Assembly (NCBI GenBank): GCA_019155185.1 | Contig: CM032816.1 | Location: 2,519,418-2,583,417, forward strand | DNA length: 64,000 nucleotides | Source of the DNA: Beaufortia kweichowensis | Taxonomy: Eukaryota; Chordata; Actinopteri; Cypriniformes; Gastromyzontidae | Direction of reading: 5' to 3' | Shown: positions 15,011 through 29,700 of the stretch, piece after piece | Numbering within the stretch: the stretch's first letter is position 1 | Layout: every line of letters starts with the position of its first letter | Notes under the pieces: generated by a model | Told to the model about the DNA's origin: nothing | Database searches by the model: none | Seen by the model: only the letters and a program-made list of their open reading frames with translations | Position numbers and translations under genes: made by a program

Positions 15011-17600
15011 TTAAAGCCGTTCTCTGTGGAGTTTAAAGTTTAAAGAGAGTTTTTACAAAAGACACTGTGTAGAAATATGACTTTTACTCATGAGTACCAA
15101 AATACAAGAAAATAACTTCAATAAAAGCTACATTAAACAAATGACTAAAATGCATAAATAAATAAATATTAACAAAAAATGAAAATAAATAAAACAATAT
15201 TTATTAAAGTTTATATAAATCATTAATATAATATTGATTTTAAAAGTTAAAAATGTAAATAAAAAAACAATTAAAATAATCAAAACAAAGTTTACAAGAC
15301 AAAACTTTTTTATTTTTTTTACTTTAAACTTTTTAAAGTATAACGGATTTTGATTCCTCACCTTTTACTGTCTGACCCTTACATACAGTTTATTATATAG
15401 GGTGTTTAAGGTCAGAGGGTCACAACGGTGCACATCTGATGTCTCGATCTAGATTTTCCATTCTGCTTTTTCTATTCAGACAGACCTAAATAAAGGTCAC
15501 AACAAACCTTTGGTGAGCGAAAACATCAACCATGAAATCAATATCAAACACGTCTCTGATCTAGTGTAGAATCATGCAGGAAAAAGTGTCTGTGTGTTTC
15601 TGTTTGTGTGTGAAGATGTTTATCTAGAAAGTGCTTTAGATTGTCATGCTAGTTTTAGTGTAGTATTTCACAGGCGTCAGAATCTCCAAATATGCTGTCT
15701 AGCTAAATACTGTTTCTTTATTTTAATCTCAGGTGTTCTGCCCCAAATCATTAGATATTAATTTCCAAATTATCATTTGTATCATGCTAATAACATGGCA
15801 TTCTTTAAAGTACATCGGAGTAGCTTGTGAATACCATTGTGAAGATTGTACCATCAGTCTGAAATATGAATGATTCTATGAAAAAAGTTTTAGTCTAAGT
15901 TTAGTTTAAGTCAGTCCAAAACTAAACTTACTCGAACTCTTTACTCAAAATGTATTTATTTTAAACCACTTTTCCCTTTATTAACAATCTGCCCCTTTTG
16001 TTTTGCTAAATTTAGCTCGCGTATGAGAAAGTTTTTCTGCAGATTTGTCTAGAAAGTAGGGCTAGGGTAGATACTGTATACACATCCATATTCATTACTT
16101 ATGGAGACTGAAAATAAATATATACCCATTACTACATGCTGGATGGTCTTATGTAGGATTCCAGTGTACTGCAACATGCGATCACATTATTCAATTATTT
16201 TATGTATCATTTTACATTTTTTTCTTTAAAGTATAGGCTGAAGGCACCCATTTGTTATATAAAACAAATAAATAATGTAGGCCTACACTTTTGTGTGTCA
16301 CAGCTTGTTACAAATAATTAAATTAATTTTTTTATATTACATAGATGCTGTTGTACTCTCATAAATGCATATGAATCCAAAACTTCCAATTCTGTCTGAT
16401 TTCACGCTTCCACAAAACTCCTGGAGCTCAAAAACGAAGAACATGTGCTAGAAATGTAAATCTAGGTAAAATAAAAATAGTACATGTGTGTCTTTAAGTG
16501 CAACAAAACAAGCACAAACACAAACAGGAAGAAACGGGTCTTTGACTAAAAGCGTGTCGCTTTGACCGATTGCCAAATGCAAGAAATATGAGCACAAATA
16601 TAAATATATCTACACTGAATAAAGATGATTCTCTGTATCCAAACATGTGCTCGCAGAGAGTGTTCTGCACATGCAGAAGAGCATTTATTAAAATATGATA
16701 AATTATGAGCACGACTGTGGTGCTTGTGCATGTGTTTATCTACATGTGTATGTAGCTGGTGACAAACCTTTCTGCATTTTTTAAATACACATCATGTAGT
16801 ATGTAATTTATTTTCCTCTCTGTATTTATTTTAGTGTCCTGGTTCAATCTGAGTGCAGTTTAACACAACGTTAAGATGTTTTGTGAGCTTTAGGAGAGAC
16901 ACTTTTTTACAATAAGCATTTAAGAAGGAAGCAACTTCAGCAAAAGTAATCATTTCATGTCACGGCTTTCTAGAAGAAACAACTAAGATATTAACAAGGT
17001 ATTTATTTAGACAACTTAGATCCTTTCAGGTTTCATAATAGTCATTCTTTAACTCTTATAACATCCCACAATCTGTTGTGTTTTAATATTGACACAAGAA
17101 ACACAGAGACAACAGGCGAGAACAAATGGTTACAGAACAGACATCAGATTAGGCGTCTGTTTAAACAAGCTCTCCATCAGTAAATCGGCTCTCAGTATAT
17201 CTCACTGATTCTAATTAAACCTCTGAATTTAATTAACATTTCATCTGCATATAGCAGGTATAACAAGCATCACATTTAATCACATGACTTCCTGAATCAG
17301 CACGGCTGGGGGTGGAAAGGTCTGTATGTGCGTGCGTGTGTGTGTGGAGTCATGTGGAGAACGTTATTGCTTTTGTTTCCGTAATAATTTTGGATAGATA
17401 TTTTTGGTTTAGTGGAGTATGGACTTGAGATGTAAGATTAGAGACATAAATAATGTTATTTTAATGTGAAAACATCAACCCCAAGTCTGATAATAATGCA
17501 GATAAACATAAAGAAAAACAGTTGTTGCGGTAGAATACTATATGCAATTTAAATATATATACTGCTGACATTAAGTGTGTGAATGGGTTTTTTGGCATTA
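15011..17600. other. Non-coding sequence, no gene seen
   Basis: Very AT-rich from 15100 to 15350. The remainder is unremarkable, with no convincing exon. TAATTAAAC and TTTAATTAAC motifs at about 17210-17290 may belong to a small regulatory element. Confidence 0.5.
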
Positions 17601-17850
17601 ACAGGGAGCCCAATTAGCTTAGCCTGCCCTTTTCTGTGCAGGCAATCTGAGGGGACACCTCACAGGGCCTGACAGAGCTGAGTGAGGCCCCCAGGCAGCA
17701 CACACACACAATTAAAAGATGCAAACTCTGCTGGTTTTCTGCTATCCTTATATTCAAATATCCAATATCGCCATGACTCAGGCCACAGAAAATTAGATCA
17801 ATAATCATTTGCATATTAATCAATTCTTATTTGCATATTCATGTGATGAT
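17601..17850. promoter_or_regulatory. Candidate developmental enhancer with paired octamer (POU) sites
   Basis: Two perfect octamers, ATTTGCAT at 17807-17814 and 17829-17836, both followed by ATT, are 22 bp apart and flanked by homeodomain-type motifs (AATTAG, AATCAATAATC, TTAATCAATT). Upstream is a GC-richer stretch (GCCTGACAGAGCTGAGTGAG) with no repeat signature. Such motif density in a gene desert next to a developmental regulator is typical of conserved non-coding enhancers. No alignment was possible. Confidence 0.4.
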
Positions 17851-18536
17851 GTATATGGGCGTTTCCCCCTTTTTCTTTACGAAAACTAGCAAAGGAAAGG
17901 TTACTGTTTCCACAGCTGAAGAGCACCTTTGGAGTTTAATGCAACTATCTTGTCAGTGACATTGTATATAGCATTGTACACTTATACTAATGTCCCCACA
18001 ATTACAATAAAAAAGTCTTAACCTTGTGGGGACTGCTGCCTGTGTGTGTCTCTGTGTGTGAAAATCCACCGTGGGACTTTTTTTTACCACAGTAAGCGAG
18101 TTTGATCTTCGAAAACATGGGAAATGAACTTTCCTGTAGAGCTTTTACTATAATTGTTTCAGGGTAAAACAAGTCATCTCGCTCAGCAGATGGCGAATAT
18201 CACTTTTAATCAAATATGGACACCTCGTTGTAATAAATCACATCCACGCTACAGCATTTCCTTTCTGAAATTTCTCTGTCACTTCAGCAGAGATTGAGAG
18301 GGTTCAGTGTGACATGCTGAAGGTGGAAAAGGAAACTGCAGCAGAGTTGTTAAACAAATAACAGGAAGAACCTAGAGAAATTATTACAAGGGTGCGGTGG
18401 CAAGGAAAGTTTTACTGATTTTATCTCTCGATAGCTCTTAAATCCTGTGGTAATAACGTGCTATCTACTGCCCTGTTTGCAGTAACACCTCATAAGTGAC
18501 ACACCATGTAGGAAACAAGTTTTCACGCATCTTGCG

Positions 18537-18735
18537 ACTAGCATTCGTCACATAAAAACCCCACCAAATTCATATGATGCGAATTGTACAAAACGTTATC
18601 ATTATCAGAAAAATGCAACGAAGAAGGCCCACCCCTGACATCACTGGGGAGAAGGCAAATCATATTAAAATATAAGAAAGAGATTAATTAGTATGAATTA
18701 GCCACCTCGTAAAAATACGAAAAATTGTGTCGAAA
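18537..18735. repeat. Dispersed-repeat fragment, copy 2
   Basis: Shares ATGAATTAGCCACCTCGTAA and nearby TACGAA/ATTCATA modules with the copy at 11200-11345. Here the copy is longer and includes GGCCCACCCCTGACATCACT, a variant internal module. Confidence 0.5.
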
Positions 18736-20808
18736 AAACACAGCACAATTGATTTTAAGACTTTGCCGTTAGCATGTTGCTAAGCTAACAACCCATAAAA
18801 CGGCTAAAAAGACGCATACTGTGTTAATCTCATGCGCTATCCTGGATTTTTCCCCTTATTGCAAAGCATTCTGGGATTGTTTTTAAAAGGATAGAACGTC
18901 TGTCATTGAATGTGGCCATAACGAGGCATCTTGGAAAGTATCTTAATATCAAAAGCACCTTCTTGATGCCTGAAAATACTGTCTATGTAGACAGCTCACC
19001 AGGTTTTAAAACGGATCTTTCTTTCTTCTCTCTCAGTGAATGTGGTGATAGAGGAAGAGATGTACTTACTGGTGACAGAGTAATCTGGGGTGAGAGAGTT
19101 ATAGTTATGAACCTGTCCGATCTTCAGCCGCTCTGTTTAAAATAAGCTCATGAAAGACCGGGTTACACATTTCCAAACACACACACACAAACTGGAAATA
19201 AATCACATATTTTCCAATATTTACCAATTTCAGTGCTTTAATGCATCCAACACACAGTGTTGCTGGAATAAAACTGTATTGCTTACAGATTGCTATTTCA
19301 TTGCTCAGGCATTCACATTTATGCTTTTATTTAACTATCAACTTTGTCCTTAGATATCTTTGAAAAAATGTCCAACCTAATATCACAGGAAAACATAACT
19401 AATGAACCAGTGAAACCTAGTAATGAGTTTGTGTTGATAATTCCTCATTCTTGTATTTTCTAACAATAGACACAAATGACTAAATTGCAGACATGCAAAA
19501 AGACTATAGAGCTATAAAAGTAAGAGTAGTATAGTGATTTATATATAATTTGAACTTAAGTAAACGTTTTCTTTGGTCTTTATTAATCGCTTTACTGTCT
19601 AATTGAGATATTAAAAAAAACGTATTTGTGTAAACCCAGAGATGGCACATGCAGTATGTTGCCGCATATGTTTCTGTGCATTTACACACTTGATCACAGC
19701 ACACACACCTGGTGTGATTATCACACTCATACAGATTTGATTAAACACACGGATGGCATGTATAGTTTAATATAGTTTAATAACATCAGCGCACACGTTT
19801 AAACACACCCTCGCCGCACTGTGAGACACACACGCTCACCGGCAACCCTGAACTCTCGTCTGAATGAAACCCTGTCATCTGTTCGCCCGTGTGGCCGGGG
19901 CGACTTCCGCCCGCTGCTCACAAACTGACCTTCCTCATCACATAGACATCTCACTCACTCCCACATCATTAAATATTCATACAGCAAGAACGAGAGTGAC
20001 TCTACACTTCTTCTGCATTTCCATACTGTCTCTTCGCTTCCTGTGTGTGTGTTTGGGGTCATTCTAGTGTAGTGTGTTTTTGTTGTTCCCTCATTTTTGC
20101 TTAAACCTTTATTAGGGCTGATTTTACAAAATAATTCCTTTGAATAATTAGGCTGGTAAATGACTAAATGAATGTCTGCTGTTGAAAATGCATGCTGTAG
20201 GCCTGCTGGTCATTCTTTGTTCACATGTCAGCTTGTACCCGTACCCACATGGATCATTTAGCATTTGGACGCATTAGCCTGTTTGTTTGTACTGTAGGTC
20301 AAATCCGGACCTCAATAGGCATGATGTCAGCAGCATAACAACGTTTGCAAATAGCTATAATTACTGCATGAGACAAATAAAGTAAACTGGATGGCATGAT
20401 GTGAAAGTATTTCGTGTTGTTACAGACATAACGGATGACAAGAGTCTAAAAAACAAAATATAGTGTTGTAGGTGCCTGATGCTGAAGGGAGTCAGAAGAT
20501 CACAGTTAATCCAGCTGGTGTAAACATCTGTAGCCTCCATCAATATGGCCAAAACATCTGGATTTCTTTACAGTTCTTTATCATTTTTGTAAAAACTGTC
20601 TTTTATACAGTAATTAAACCTGTGGGAATGAATGAAGCCCCGGTGTGTTTGTGGACTTTAAGAGATATAACTCTAACCATGTGACTTATCAATAATACTA
20701 CTAATGAGTGATATTAGGTATGTGATTTACATTAATAAATAACTGCATTATTATTTATATATGGTTGTTAATTACAAATTTATTCTCTAATATGTTGTTA
20801 CAACATGC

Positions 20809-21001
20809 TGGTAACACTTTACAATGAAGTTGTTTAACATAAGCTAATATTGAACAATACTTCAAGGTCATTTATTAATCTAGTTCATGTTGTTTTCAGC
20901 ATTTATTAATACATTTTGTAAATCAAAAGTTGTAACTGTTAAAATGCTGAATAAATGCTGAAAAATGTAATGCATTTACAACCTTATTGTAAGTGTTACT
21001 A
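20809..21001. mobile_element. Non-autonomous inverted-repeat element (TGGTAACACTTTACAAT family)
   Basis: The left end TGGTAACACTTTACAATGAA and right end ACCTTATTGTAAGTGTTACT are inverted repeats with a few mismatches. Internal inverted modules (CATTTATTAAT, AATGCTGAATAAATGC) suggest a folded interior. The termini match a family I know to be abundant in zebrafish and relatives. Non-coding. Confidence 0.65.
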
Positions 21002-21229
21002 AGATGTTTAAACATTAAACATGAACACACTGTAGATATTTTTCTGAACACAAAAATGTTTTTTAATAAATATAACAAAAGTTGGATTCCATTTATAGTT
21101 CACCAGCTATTTTCGGATAAACTTTATACACAAAATGTATCAATAAATATATTAAACAATAGCTAATAAATATGACAGTTCTCTATTCTCAATTTTAAAA
21201 CATTGAAACATTTATTTGTGAAAACCTCT

Positions 21230-21330
21230 TTTGCATATCATACACAATATTCATATGCCTCCGAGTGCTTAGCGTGAAATTAGCATCCCGTTATTTTTAA
21301 CCAAAAAGCTTTTCACAATTTCTTTTATTT
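21230..21330. promoter_or_regulatory. Enhancer-like block (weak)
   Basis: Contains ATATTCATATGCCTCC, GCGTGAAATTAGCATCCC and CAAAAAGCTTTTCACAATTT, a compact, repeat-free set of homeodomain/POU-like motifs. Nothing else supports function. Confidence 0.2.
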
Positions 21331-22139
21331 GTTCTGTTTCCTTTTCTAAATCTCTGACTTAAAACATCAGACACTGAGGGTATCATGCAAGATTGTGGAA
21401 TATAGAGAAGAGAGATTGTCAGAGGATGTGGTGCTGGGGTTAGGCAAGCGTTATCGCTCTTTTCTCTTTTAGGTCAAACTGAGAAACAGCCCCCGTTATT
21501 CTCACTATCACTCGTAAAGGCAGTCAGGACCATCACATTGTCTAATATCTGCGGGAGGGTTTGAGCGCAGTGTATATTGACTGAGCCTTGAGTGTTTTGT
21601 TGTGTTTTGATTGTGTTGGGTTTACATAAGAGTATTAGACTAAGGCACAGTCATATCTTGAGCTCGCAGATAGTGGCGGTTTGTTTTCTCTCATGCATTT
21701 ACTTCTTAAGAAGATTGAATGTTGCCACTGAAAGACAAATACACAGGCAACAGATGATGTGTGTGTCTCTGTGTGTGAGTGAAAATGTTACCCACAGGAA
21801 AGAAAAATCGCAAGGAAAATCTATTTAATATCTCAAGTGTTTCTCTCAGACAGAAATTAGATTAAATGGAGATGTTTGATGAAATCTCACGCTTAGATGT
21901 TTCTCTGAGAATGAGCCAAAAAGCTCAAGAAGAAGATGACTTCAGAAGACATCTCAGCAATATCTCACAGATTTTCAAATCAGAGAGTTCATCCAATTCT
22001 CCCAAGACCAATTATCTTTCCGCATTTATTTAATAGCTCTACTACACTACTGTATTATGTTGAGTCATTTTTGTTTTTAAAGATCTCCATTTTCTTCCTC
22101 ATATATCGTATACGAGCTAATACAGAGTGTGTGTAATTA

Positions 22140-22335
22140 TGAACATCTTGGCTTTAGCTGCAGTTCATGTCGCTCGTCTCTAATTAGCACAAGCAAAGGG
22201 AGAGTCATTTATATAGAGACGAGGCCCTTTGTTAAGATAACACTCTACAGCCCTCTGGAGAAATACACTTGTGGTGCGTGAGCGGCCGTTGTTTTGCATT
22301 CACGGCTGAAGAACGGCTTTGGCGTGAACCGAGCG
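22140..22335. promoter_or_regulatory. Enhancer-like block beside the long CT tract
   Basis: Repeat-free and GC-balanced, with TCTAATTAGCACAAG, CTTTGTTAAGATAA (SOX/TCF- and GATA-like) and TTGTTTTGCATTCACGGC (octamer-like). It ends about 130 bp before the 637-bp CT array. Motif-based only. Confidence 0.3.
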
Positions 22336-22466
22336 ATGACGTGTGTAAGTGTAAACTCCATGCACGCTGTGCGGATTGTGATTTAGTTAGGTGGTGGACA
22401 TGTGAAAAAGCAAAAATATCCATGCTTTAGATCGAGCTGCAAGATCAAGTTTTTGTTTCTGACCAC

Positions 22467-23192
<726 letters not shown>

Positions 23193-26100
23193 GGAGATCG
23201 AGCTAAAATCATGGCGGAGTTAAAATCGTAAGGCTAATAGCCTTTGGGGAATAAATGTGTACCACAGGAGAAAAAAGCAACATTTCCCTGTAAAAACTTT
23301 TAGAGATTTAACGATAGAGCTGTATGTTTTGTACGGTTAACAATTAAACATTACAGTAATTAATACTCATTCAATAATTTCTATTCATTGCTATTATATT
23401 AAATAAATTACTACAATTGACAACGTTACTTGCAGAAATTATTACTGTAGGATCAATTTACCCTAAAATAAGTATTTTTTCTTATTATAAAAATTTCTTA
23501 AAATAAAGATCTTCTCTTTATTTTGGTTCTGTTGTGTTTCATGAATGAGGCCCTAAGAGCGTGTGTGTACTTTGTTGTCATCGCAGGATGCATTTAGTCT
23601 CGCCTGTAGCGATTGACTGTGTGTATCCGATCACCAGCCATCCCACCATCTGAGGAAAAGACTATGAATAGTAATTTCATTACGATGAGCCTTCGGTATT
23701 CGACGTTCTCTTGCGAATGCCTTTGTGACTGCAGAAATATCTGTCTTTCTTAGTCTCGTAAGCCGATCTCTCCTTTACCGGACTAATGTAGGTTGTGTTC
23801 CATTAAAAAGCTTCTGTATACGTCCGCCCTCCCAAGTAATGTCTTTGTGGGAAACATTGATCGAGAGACTTTCACATATACACACTGCATGCACTCACAC
23901 ACGGCTCGCAATCAAGTGTACGAGAGGATATCGGAACGCGGCGGTTCTTTGTAGAAACCCCTGGAAAGGCGGCATTGATTTCGGCCCGGGGAGAGGTGTG
24001 ATTGATTTAAATGTGATTTCCTATTTCCTATCTTCTAATTGAAATAAACTATGAAGTTTGCTGCTATCAATAGACTGTACTGTAAATAGGCACGTAATGC
24101 CTGGGGGTGGAATTGAGTGTCTGCAGTAAACATGTCTTAGATGTAGAGGCCAAACTTGACTTTAGTTCAGTCGTTCTCTTTGTCTGTCTGTCATGTTCTG
24201 TATTTCTCTTATTTTCTATTAAACATACCCAAATATACTTAGGGGTACAATATGTAACTTTTTGTTAAAAATAAACCAAAATCAGCTACTGATTACAGTC
24301 TCCCTGCAGTTCACATGCTGAGCGTCTAATAATTGATTGAGGTAAGCTGAGGTACGATTTTTCAATAAAGTTTGACATCATTCCATAAGTATGTTAAATT
24401 ACCTGCAAATATTTTTAAAGATATGCCGATATAGAGGCAAAACTTGAGGATTGCAGTATTAAAACAAGTATTTTTTTACCATATGACCTTTTTTTAAACA
24501 TAAATAAGTGTGTCATTGAATCAGTCTCAAAAACTGTTACGCTAATACCCCTGTGCATGTAAAAAATGTTTAGCTACTTTATCTCATCGCATGTTTTGGG
24601 TGGTTGTCACGGTGTTGCAATGATAAAACTGCATTTAAAGGATTTTAGTGGTGCAGAATGGCAGACAAATGTCTTCACAGAACACGTGAGCTATAAGCGT
24701 CGGCAGTAGAGAGAGAATCGGATGTGCTGTGTCGTCCTGCTATAAATAGGGACTACAGACGGCCCCCCGACCGTGCACATTCTGCAATGCAGAGCAGCTC
24801 AGTGGGAATTCTGGGAAAATGAGTCCAAACCTGTGTGTGGACACAGGCCATGGACTGTGTCATGATGAGGGGGGTGGGCCTGTCAGTGACATTACTGACA
24901 ATGGGTTAGTGAGTTTATGTCTGTGATAACATCACACAAAGTGTCAGGTAAAAGAAATAGAATCATGTGTGAAATAGAATCATGGAATTATTTATTGTAC
25001 TTATTTTTTTTAAATAATCTGAATCTGTAATAATCTGAAACGTCACTGAAACAGGGCCCACAAAATATTAACCAATCTTAAACATGCTTACTATAAATAT
25101 CAATTTACACCAAAAATCTCAGTTGTGGTGTTTAACATCACACTGGTTGTGTCCTTTAATTGTCTCTTCTTCAGTTGTGTCTCACTGGGCCGTGTCCTCT
25201 CCGCTCCTCCTCCAGGTGGGACTTCTGTCCCAGCAGATGATAGGATTACTGCAGCAGTGGCCTGGCCACCTTTTAACCTCCATACACATTTGTGTCACCA
25301 TCACTGTGTTTATTTCATTATGTCGGGGAGCAGCCGCCTCAAGGGGACTCAGCGCACAGACCCTTATAGATGCCTTTCAACTCATCTCCTAACGGCTACA
25401 GTATATTTCTGTTGTGCCAAGAATCTCTGTAATGCACTTACCGTAAAATAATTTACTATGGCAAAGATACTTTCCACCCAACACTGTAACATATAGATTA
25501 TTTACTCTTAAAAATATTTTTTTATATTTAACAATTTTTTGTTGTATCTGTAGTTAAACCATTGTTACATAGTTAAAAATAAACCATCTTTTTGCTACAA
25601 TGACCATAATTTGAAGTCACTATGAAATCAAAATTAACAAATCCAATTTTGTATAGTATATTGTAATGGTTTTTATAAATATTTTTGTATTTCTGTGCAC
25701 ATTTATTTATTTATTTATTTATTTTGTGCCCAACTTCCGATGATCGCAAAGTCCCACCCTACTTTTTTTCATCACATTCCATTTTATGGTAAGTTTAAAC
25801 ATAATATTTGTAGTAAAACGGTGGGAATAAGTATGGTATTAAATCAATGAAAAACATACTTTTACATATACTTTTACATAAAATTATTTTACATGGTTCA
25901 TTTTCCAGACAAAGCACAAACCTTACAGCATCATTTTGTTTACTTACATAATTGGTATAATGTAATTATGCATTTTCATGAAAATACTTGCAAGTTACTA
26001 CAGTGTTAGTGTAGTATCCTTGTAGTAACACTGTAATTATTGTGTAATAATTATGGAAAGGTATAGTTTTTGATAAAAAGCTGTAGTTTATGCTGTAGTA

Positions 26101-26419
26101 GTGCACATCTCTGTAAGGGTCACATTACTGTATATATAAACGCAAAAAATGCAAAGGCTAAACACCACAATGATTCAGTTTAGTCATCCTTTATTTTACA
26201 TCATTCATTATTTTAGTACTACTTCTAAGCATACTGTACCATCATGTCTTTCTTAATCACATGTAAGACAGTGCAGGTGTCGTAAACCCCCACAGCATAT
26301 TTCCCAAGGTGCTGGACGCTTTCCGGTAACGTACATGTGCACCCGTGCGCCGCGTGAGAAGCAGCTAGTTTGTAATGCTAAGGAACAGCGTACATGAAAG
26401 AGAAATGAGCCCTTCCTCC
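23193..26419. other. Non-coding sequence, no gene seen
   Basis: No supported exon. A perfect MEF2-type site CTATAAATAG lies at 24740-24749 in an otherwise GC-richer block (24640-24900). An (ATTT)n run is at 25701-25725. The rest is AT-rich, with palindromic-looking TACAGTATA motifs. Confidence 0.5.
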
Positions 26420-26720
26420 CATAAAGCATATTCCCCACTGTCCTCTACGCAGATTTGTGGGAAACACAGGCGGCCGTGGGGGGTGTAGCAGAATTCCCTG
26501 AGTCTAAAGAATCAATATGCAGGAGCGAGCGGCCGGTCATTTGTATGCTACATGTGAGGCAGCGGTAGAAGAAGCAGAGACAGGAGTTAGAAAAGCAAAG
26601 GTTAATTTCATACATCAACTTCCATCTGCATATTTCTTTCCACAGGAGTGCCACGGCCTTTGTACCTTTTTTTCGCTCGGCGGTTCATATTTTACGGAGA
26701 TGTCACTGTAAAGGAAGGCT
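26420..26720. promoter_or_regulatory. Enhancer-like block
   Basis: Repeat-free with clustered motifs: AGAATCAATATGCAGG, CATTTGTATGCTACATG (POU-like), TGTGGG/CCACGG (RUNX- or zinc-finger-like) and AAAGCAAAGG. It stands out from the AT-rich flanks by composition. No reading frame is convincing on either strand. Function is inferred from motif density only. Confidence 0.28.
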
Positions 26721-29700
26721 GTTTCCAGGGCTGATGTGAGATATAGGCTGAATTAGTGTACATTACACTAACCGTCATATTTTACATTTACACACACCTT
26801 TGCTACAATGTACATGTACATTATTAGGCTAGTAATTTTAAATCATTTGTGTGTTTTATGAATGTATGTAAGTTGGCTGTTACTTTACTTAATTAATGCA
26901 AGTATTACAGTATGTACAGTAGTACACTATAATTATGTTAGTATTACAGTATATACGGAGCTATTATTCACTTCTACTTGGTTTTGTGTGTCATAGTATG
27001 TCTTGTTATACATCTTGTTCTGATGTTGAGAAATCCAAACAAGGTACTGTATAGCGTGTGTCTGCAGTTAGTAATTAACATAGGACACGCCCAAATAAAA
27101 ACATCTCTCAAAGCGCTCTCTGAAGAGCCTTACGCAGCAATATTCTCAAGTAAAGCCCTTCTCAAAATCAGCTGAAACGCAATAAAACTCAGTATACAGT
27201 AAAAATACAGTATCTTCCTTAGACTTTACATGATCAACTACATTTTTGTGCAGCCCATGTCCTAGATCGAGTATACATTATAAGATGACGAGTGCAAAAT
27301 AAGGAGATGTTTAATTTAAAGACACCAGAGGCCTACTATTTTCTCATTGTACAACAGTTGGAACTTAAAGATGGTTTACGTGCTGAAACATTTGCGTATA
27401 TGTAGCACACAAATATAAGCATACACATAGTTAATGAATAAAAAACACGTGTCTTATGTAAATGACCAGTTATCTGGGACAGCTTCAGCAGTTTAACATT
27501 ATTCAACAGCAGGTCGCAGCGGTTGATTCTTGTTATTATGTGTTTTTAAATAGGTAATAATATAATTTGCCATGAGAATTTTGTCCTGTCTTGTCCTGAT
27601 AAGCATCTCCCTGTATGTCTGATAAAATCATAATGACAAAATAAGGATTGTGGGCCTACAGTTTTTTTAAATACAAAATTTTAATAAAGCTTTACAGTAT
27701 ATAAAATTTTGATATTCTAAGTGACATTATACAAGTAGCGTTAAGGAAAAAAAAGTTGCAAAGTGCCAAGATTTAAACATAATGATTTTCTCTTGTTCAA
27801 GCCATTTGCATCTTAGCTTCCTTGATTGACTAAGTGCACCATCAGCCCAATGACTGACAACTCTCGAACCCGTATACTGTGTCATCAATGAATGCTAGCA
27901 CAGCGCTAAATGATAAACATCAGTAATTTAAACCACACAGGGGCAGAAAAAAATTCTAGCCCGAGACGCCTTTCTGCACAGTCAACAAACTAGCGCTCTT
28001 CTGTTTAGCCTGCATAATATCGGACAAAACAATCGAATATTCATACGATATTACCCATCCCAACTAAGCGGTCTGCGATTTACGACACTTGTTAAGCTTT
28101 TAGAATTGAAATGCCTCAGATATGAATGCGGAGTATTTTAATGTATGATATCATTGTAGCGGCAGCCCTTTTCCATTGTACCCTGTTTGTATATAGCGTT
28201 GTATTAACTAGCGTAATTTGAATGCTAACAGAACAAGATTAGCTTTGGGATATGTCCGGGCAGGAAAACTGGAAGTTATTTCTGGAATAATAAATAGTGA
28301 TATGCATCTGTGTTCATGGAGAATGGTGTGTCTTATCAGAGAAAAAGCATGTGTTGTGTATTCATTGAAAATGTGTTTTTTGGGTTAATGCTACATTCAT
28401 CTGAAAAGTCAAACATGCAATAGGCCAAATGCTTGTACATCATATCTCATATTATATGCTTTTGTTGTTGAGCTTTTGCATTTATACTTAAACACTGTCA
28501 TGGAAACATTCACAGCTAAATGACTACATTTAATAATTGCAGAAATTAATTCTGCTCTTATTTTAAAAATGACATCTTGTAGAAATATCTTAACGTACAT
28601 GTAGTGGTTTCCACAGTTTCCACCAACTGTATGACTGGTATTAGAGTTGTCTTGTTGGTGGACACTGTGTCAACACAATGTCATCTCATGTCTACACGCA
28701 TTTCTCATGTGGTCGCCCATGTTGAAAATATCATTGGAAAGAGACAAAGTTATTGGGCAGAGGTCAGTACAGGTCACTAGGGCTAGTTCTGATGGCAAAC
28801 ACTGTGACACTGGAGGTCGTAAAAGGTCACGGCCTTCACTCACTTTCAAGTTTTTGGTAGTTCACTAGGCTTTTCCACTAAAAAAGTATGTTTTACCAAA
28901 ACTTTTGAGAGACACTTTTGCTAGAGAGTCCTTCTGCTATGCACAGTTTAGCCCAAAACATATGTGATGTTCTTTCAACGTAGTATGAACGTTGTACGTG
29001 TTTGTGCAGCACAACACCACGAATGCAAGTCATTGATATTTGACCAAACTATGATCTTGCGGGTGAGGTATTGCGTTCGTGACGTGCCGCTAAAAAGCTT
29101 ACGTCTGCAGTGTGCTGCGAGGAGGATATGAAACGTGTGTGTCTTAAATGGAAATATAAAATGTGCCATTTGCTCACCAAAAAATACTTTCCTCCATCAC
29201 ACCTCCGACCACACAGAAACACACATCCACACGAAACAAGCAACCTATTTTCTCTACAAATTTCAAAACTGTAGATATATTATCATTTCACATCTGGAAA
29301 GTATGGTTTGGCTTCTTTATTATTCTCTCCATATTTATCCATATTCATCGTTTAGCACAGATTTGAAAGAAAATACATTAATCTCACACAAAATTGTCGT
29401 TTGAAAGTGCTTTTGTGTTAATATTAACCTTTTTTGGGGTTTCAGGTCCATCTCAGACACACGTCTGCTCTAATTTCATATATTTTGAGGTTAAAGTCTG
29501 TTTCCGTGGCGTGTGTGCGCGCATCTAGGCCTTTGTGAAAGTGTGCGTGTGGGGTGGATTGCTTAATCCTCATAAACCTCAGCGCCAGATCTTAATCGCA
29601 CGCGCCGCTCAGGTGCAAAGACGCTTTTCTTCAACACAATAAAATACGTGCGTACGTGGCTTAGCAATCACGCCGCGTGTGTGTTTCTGCAATATTGTGC

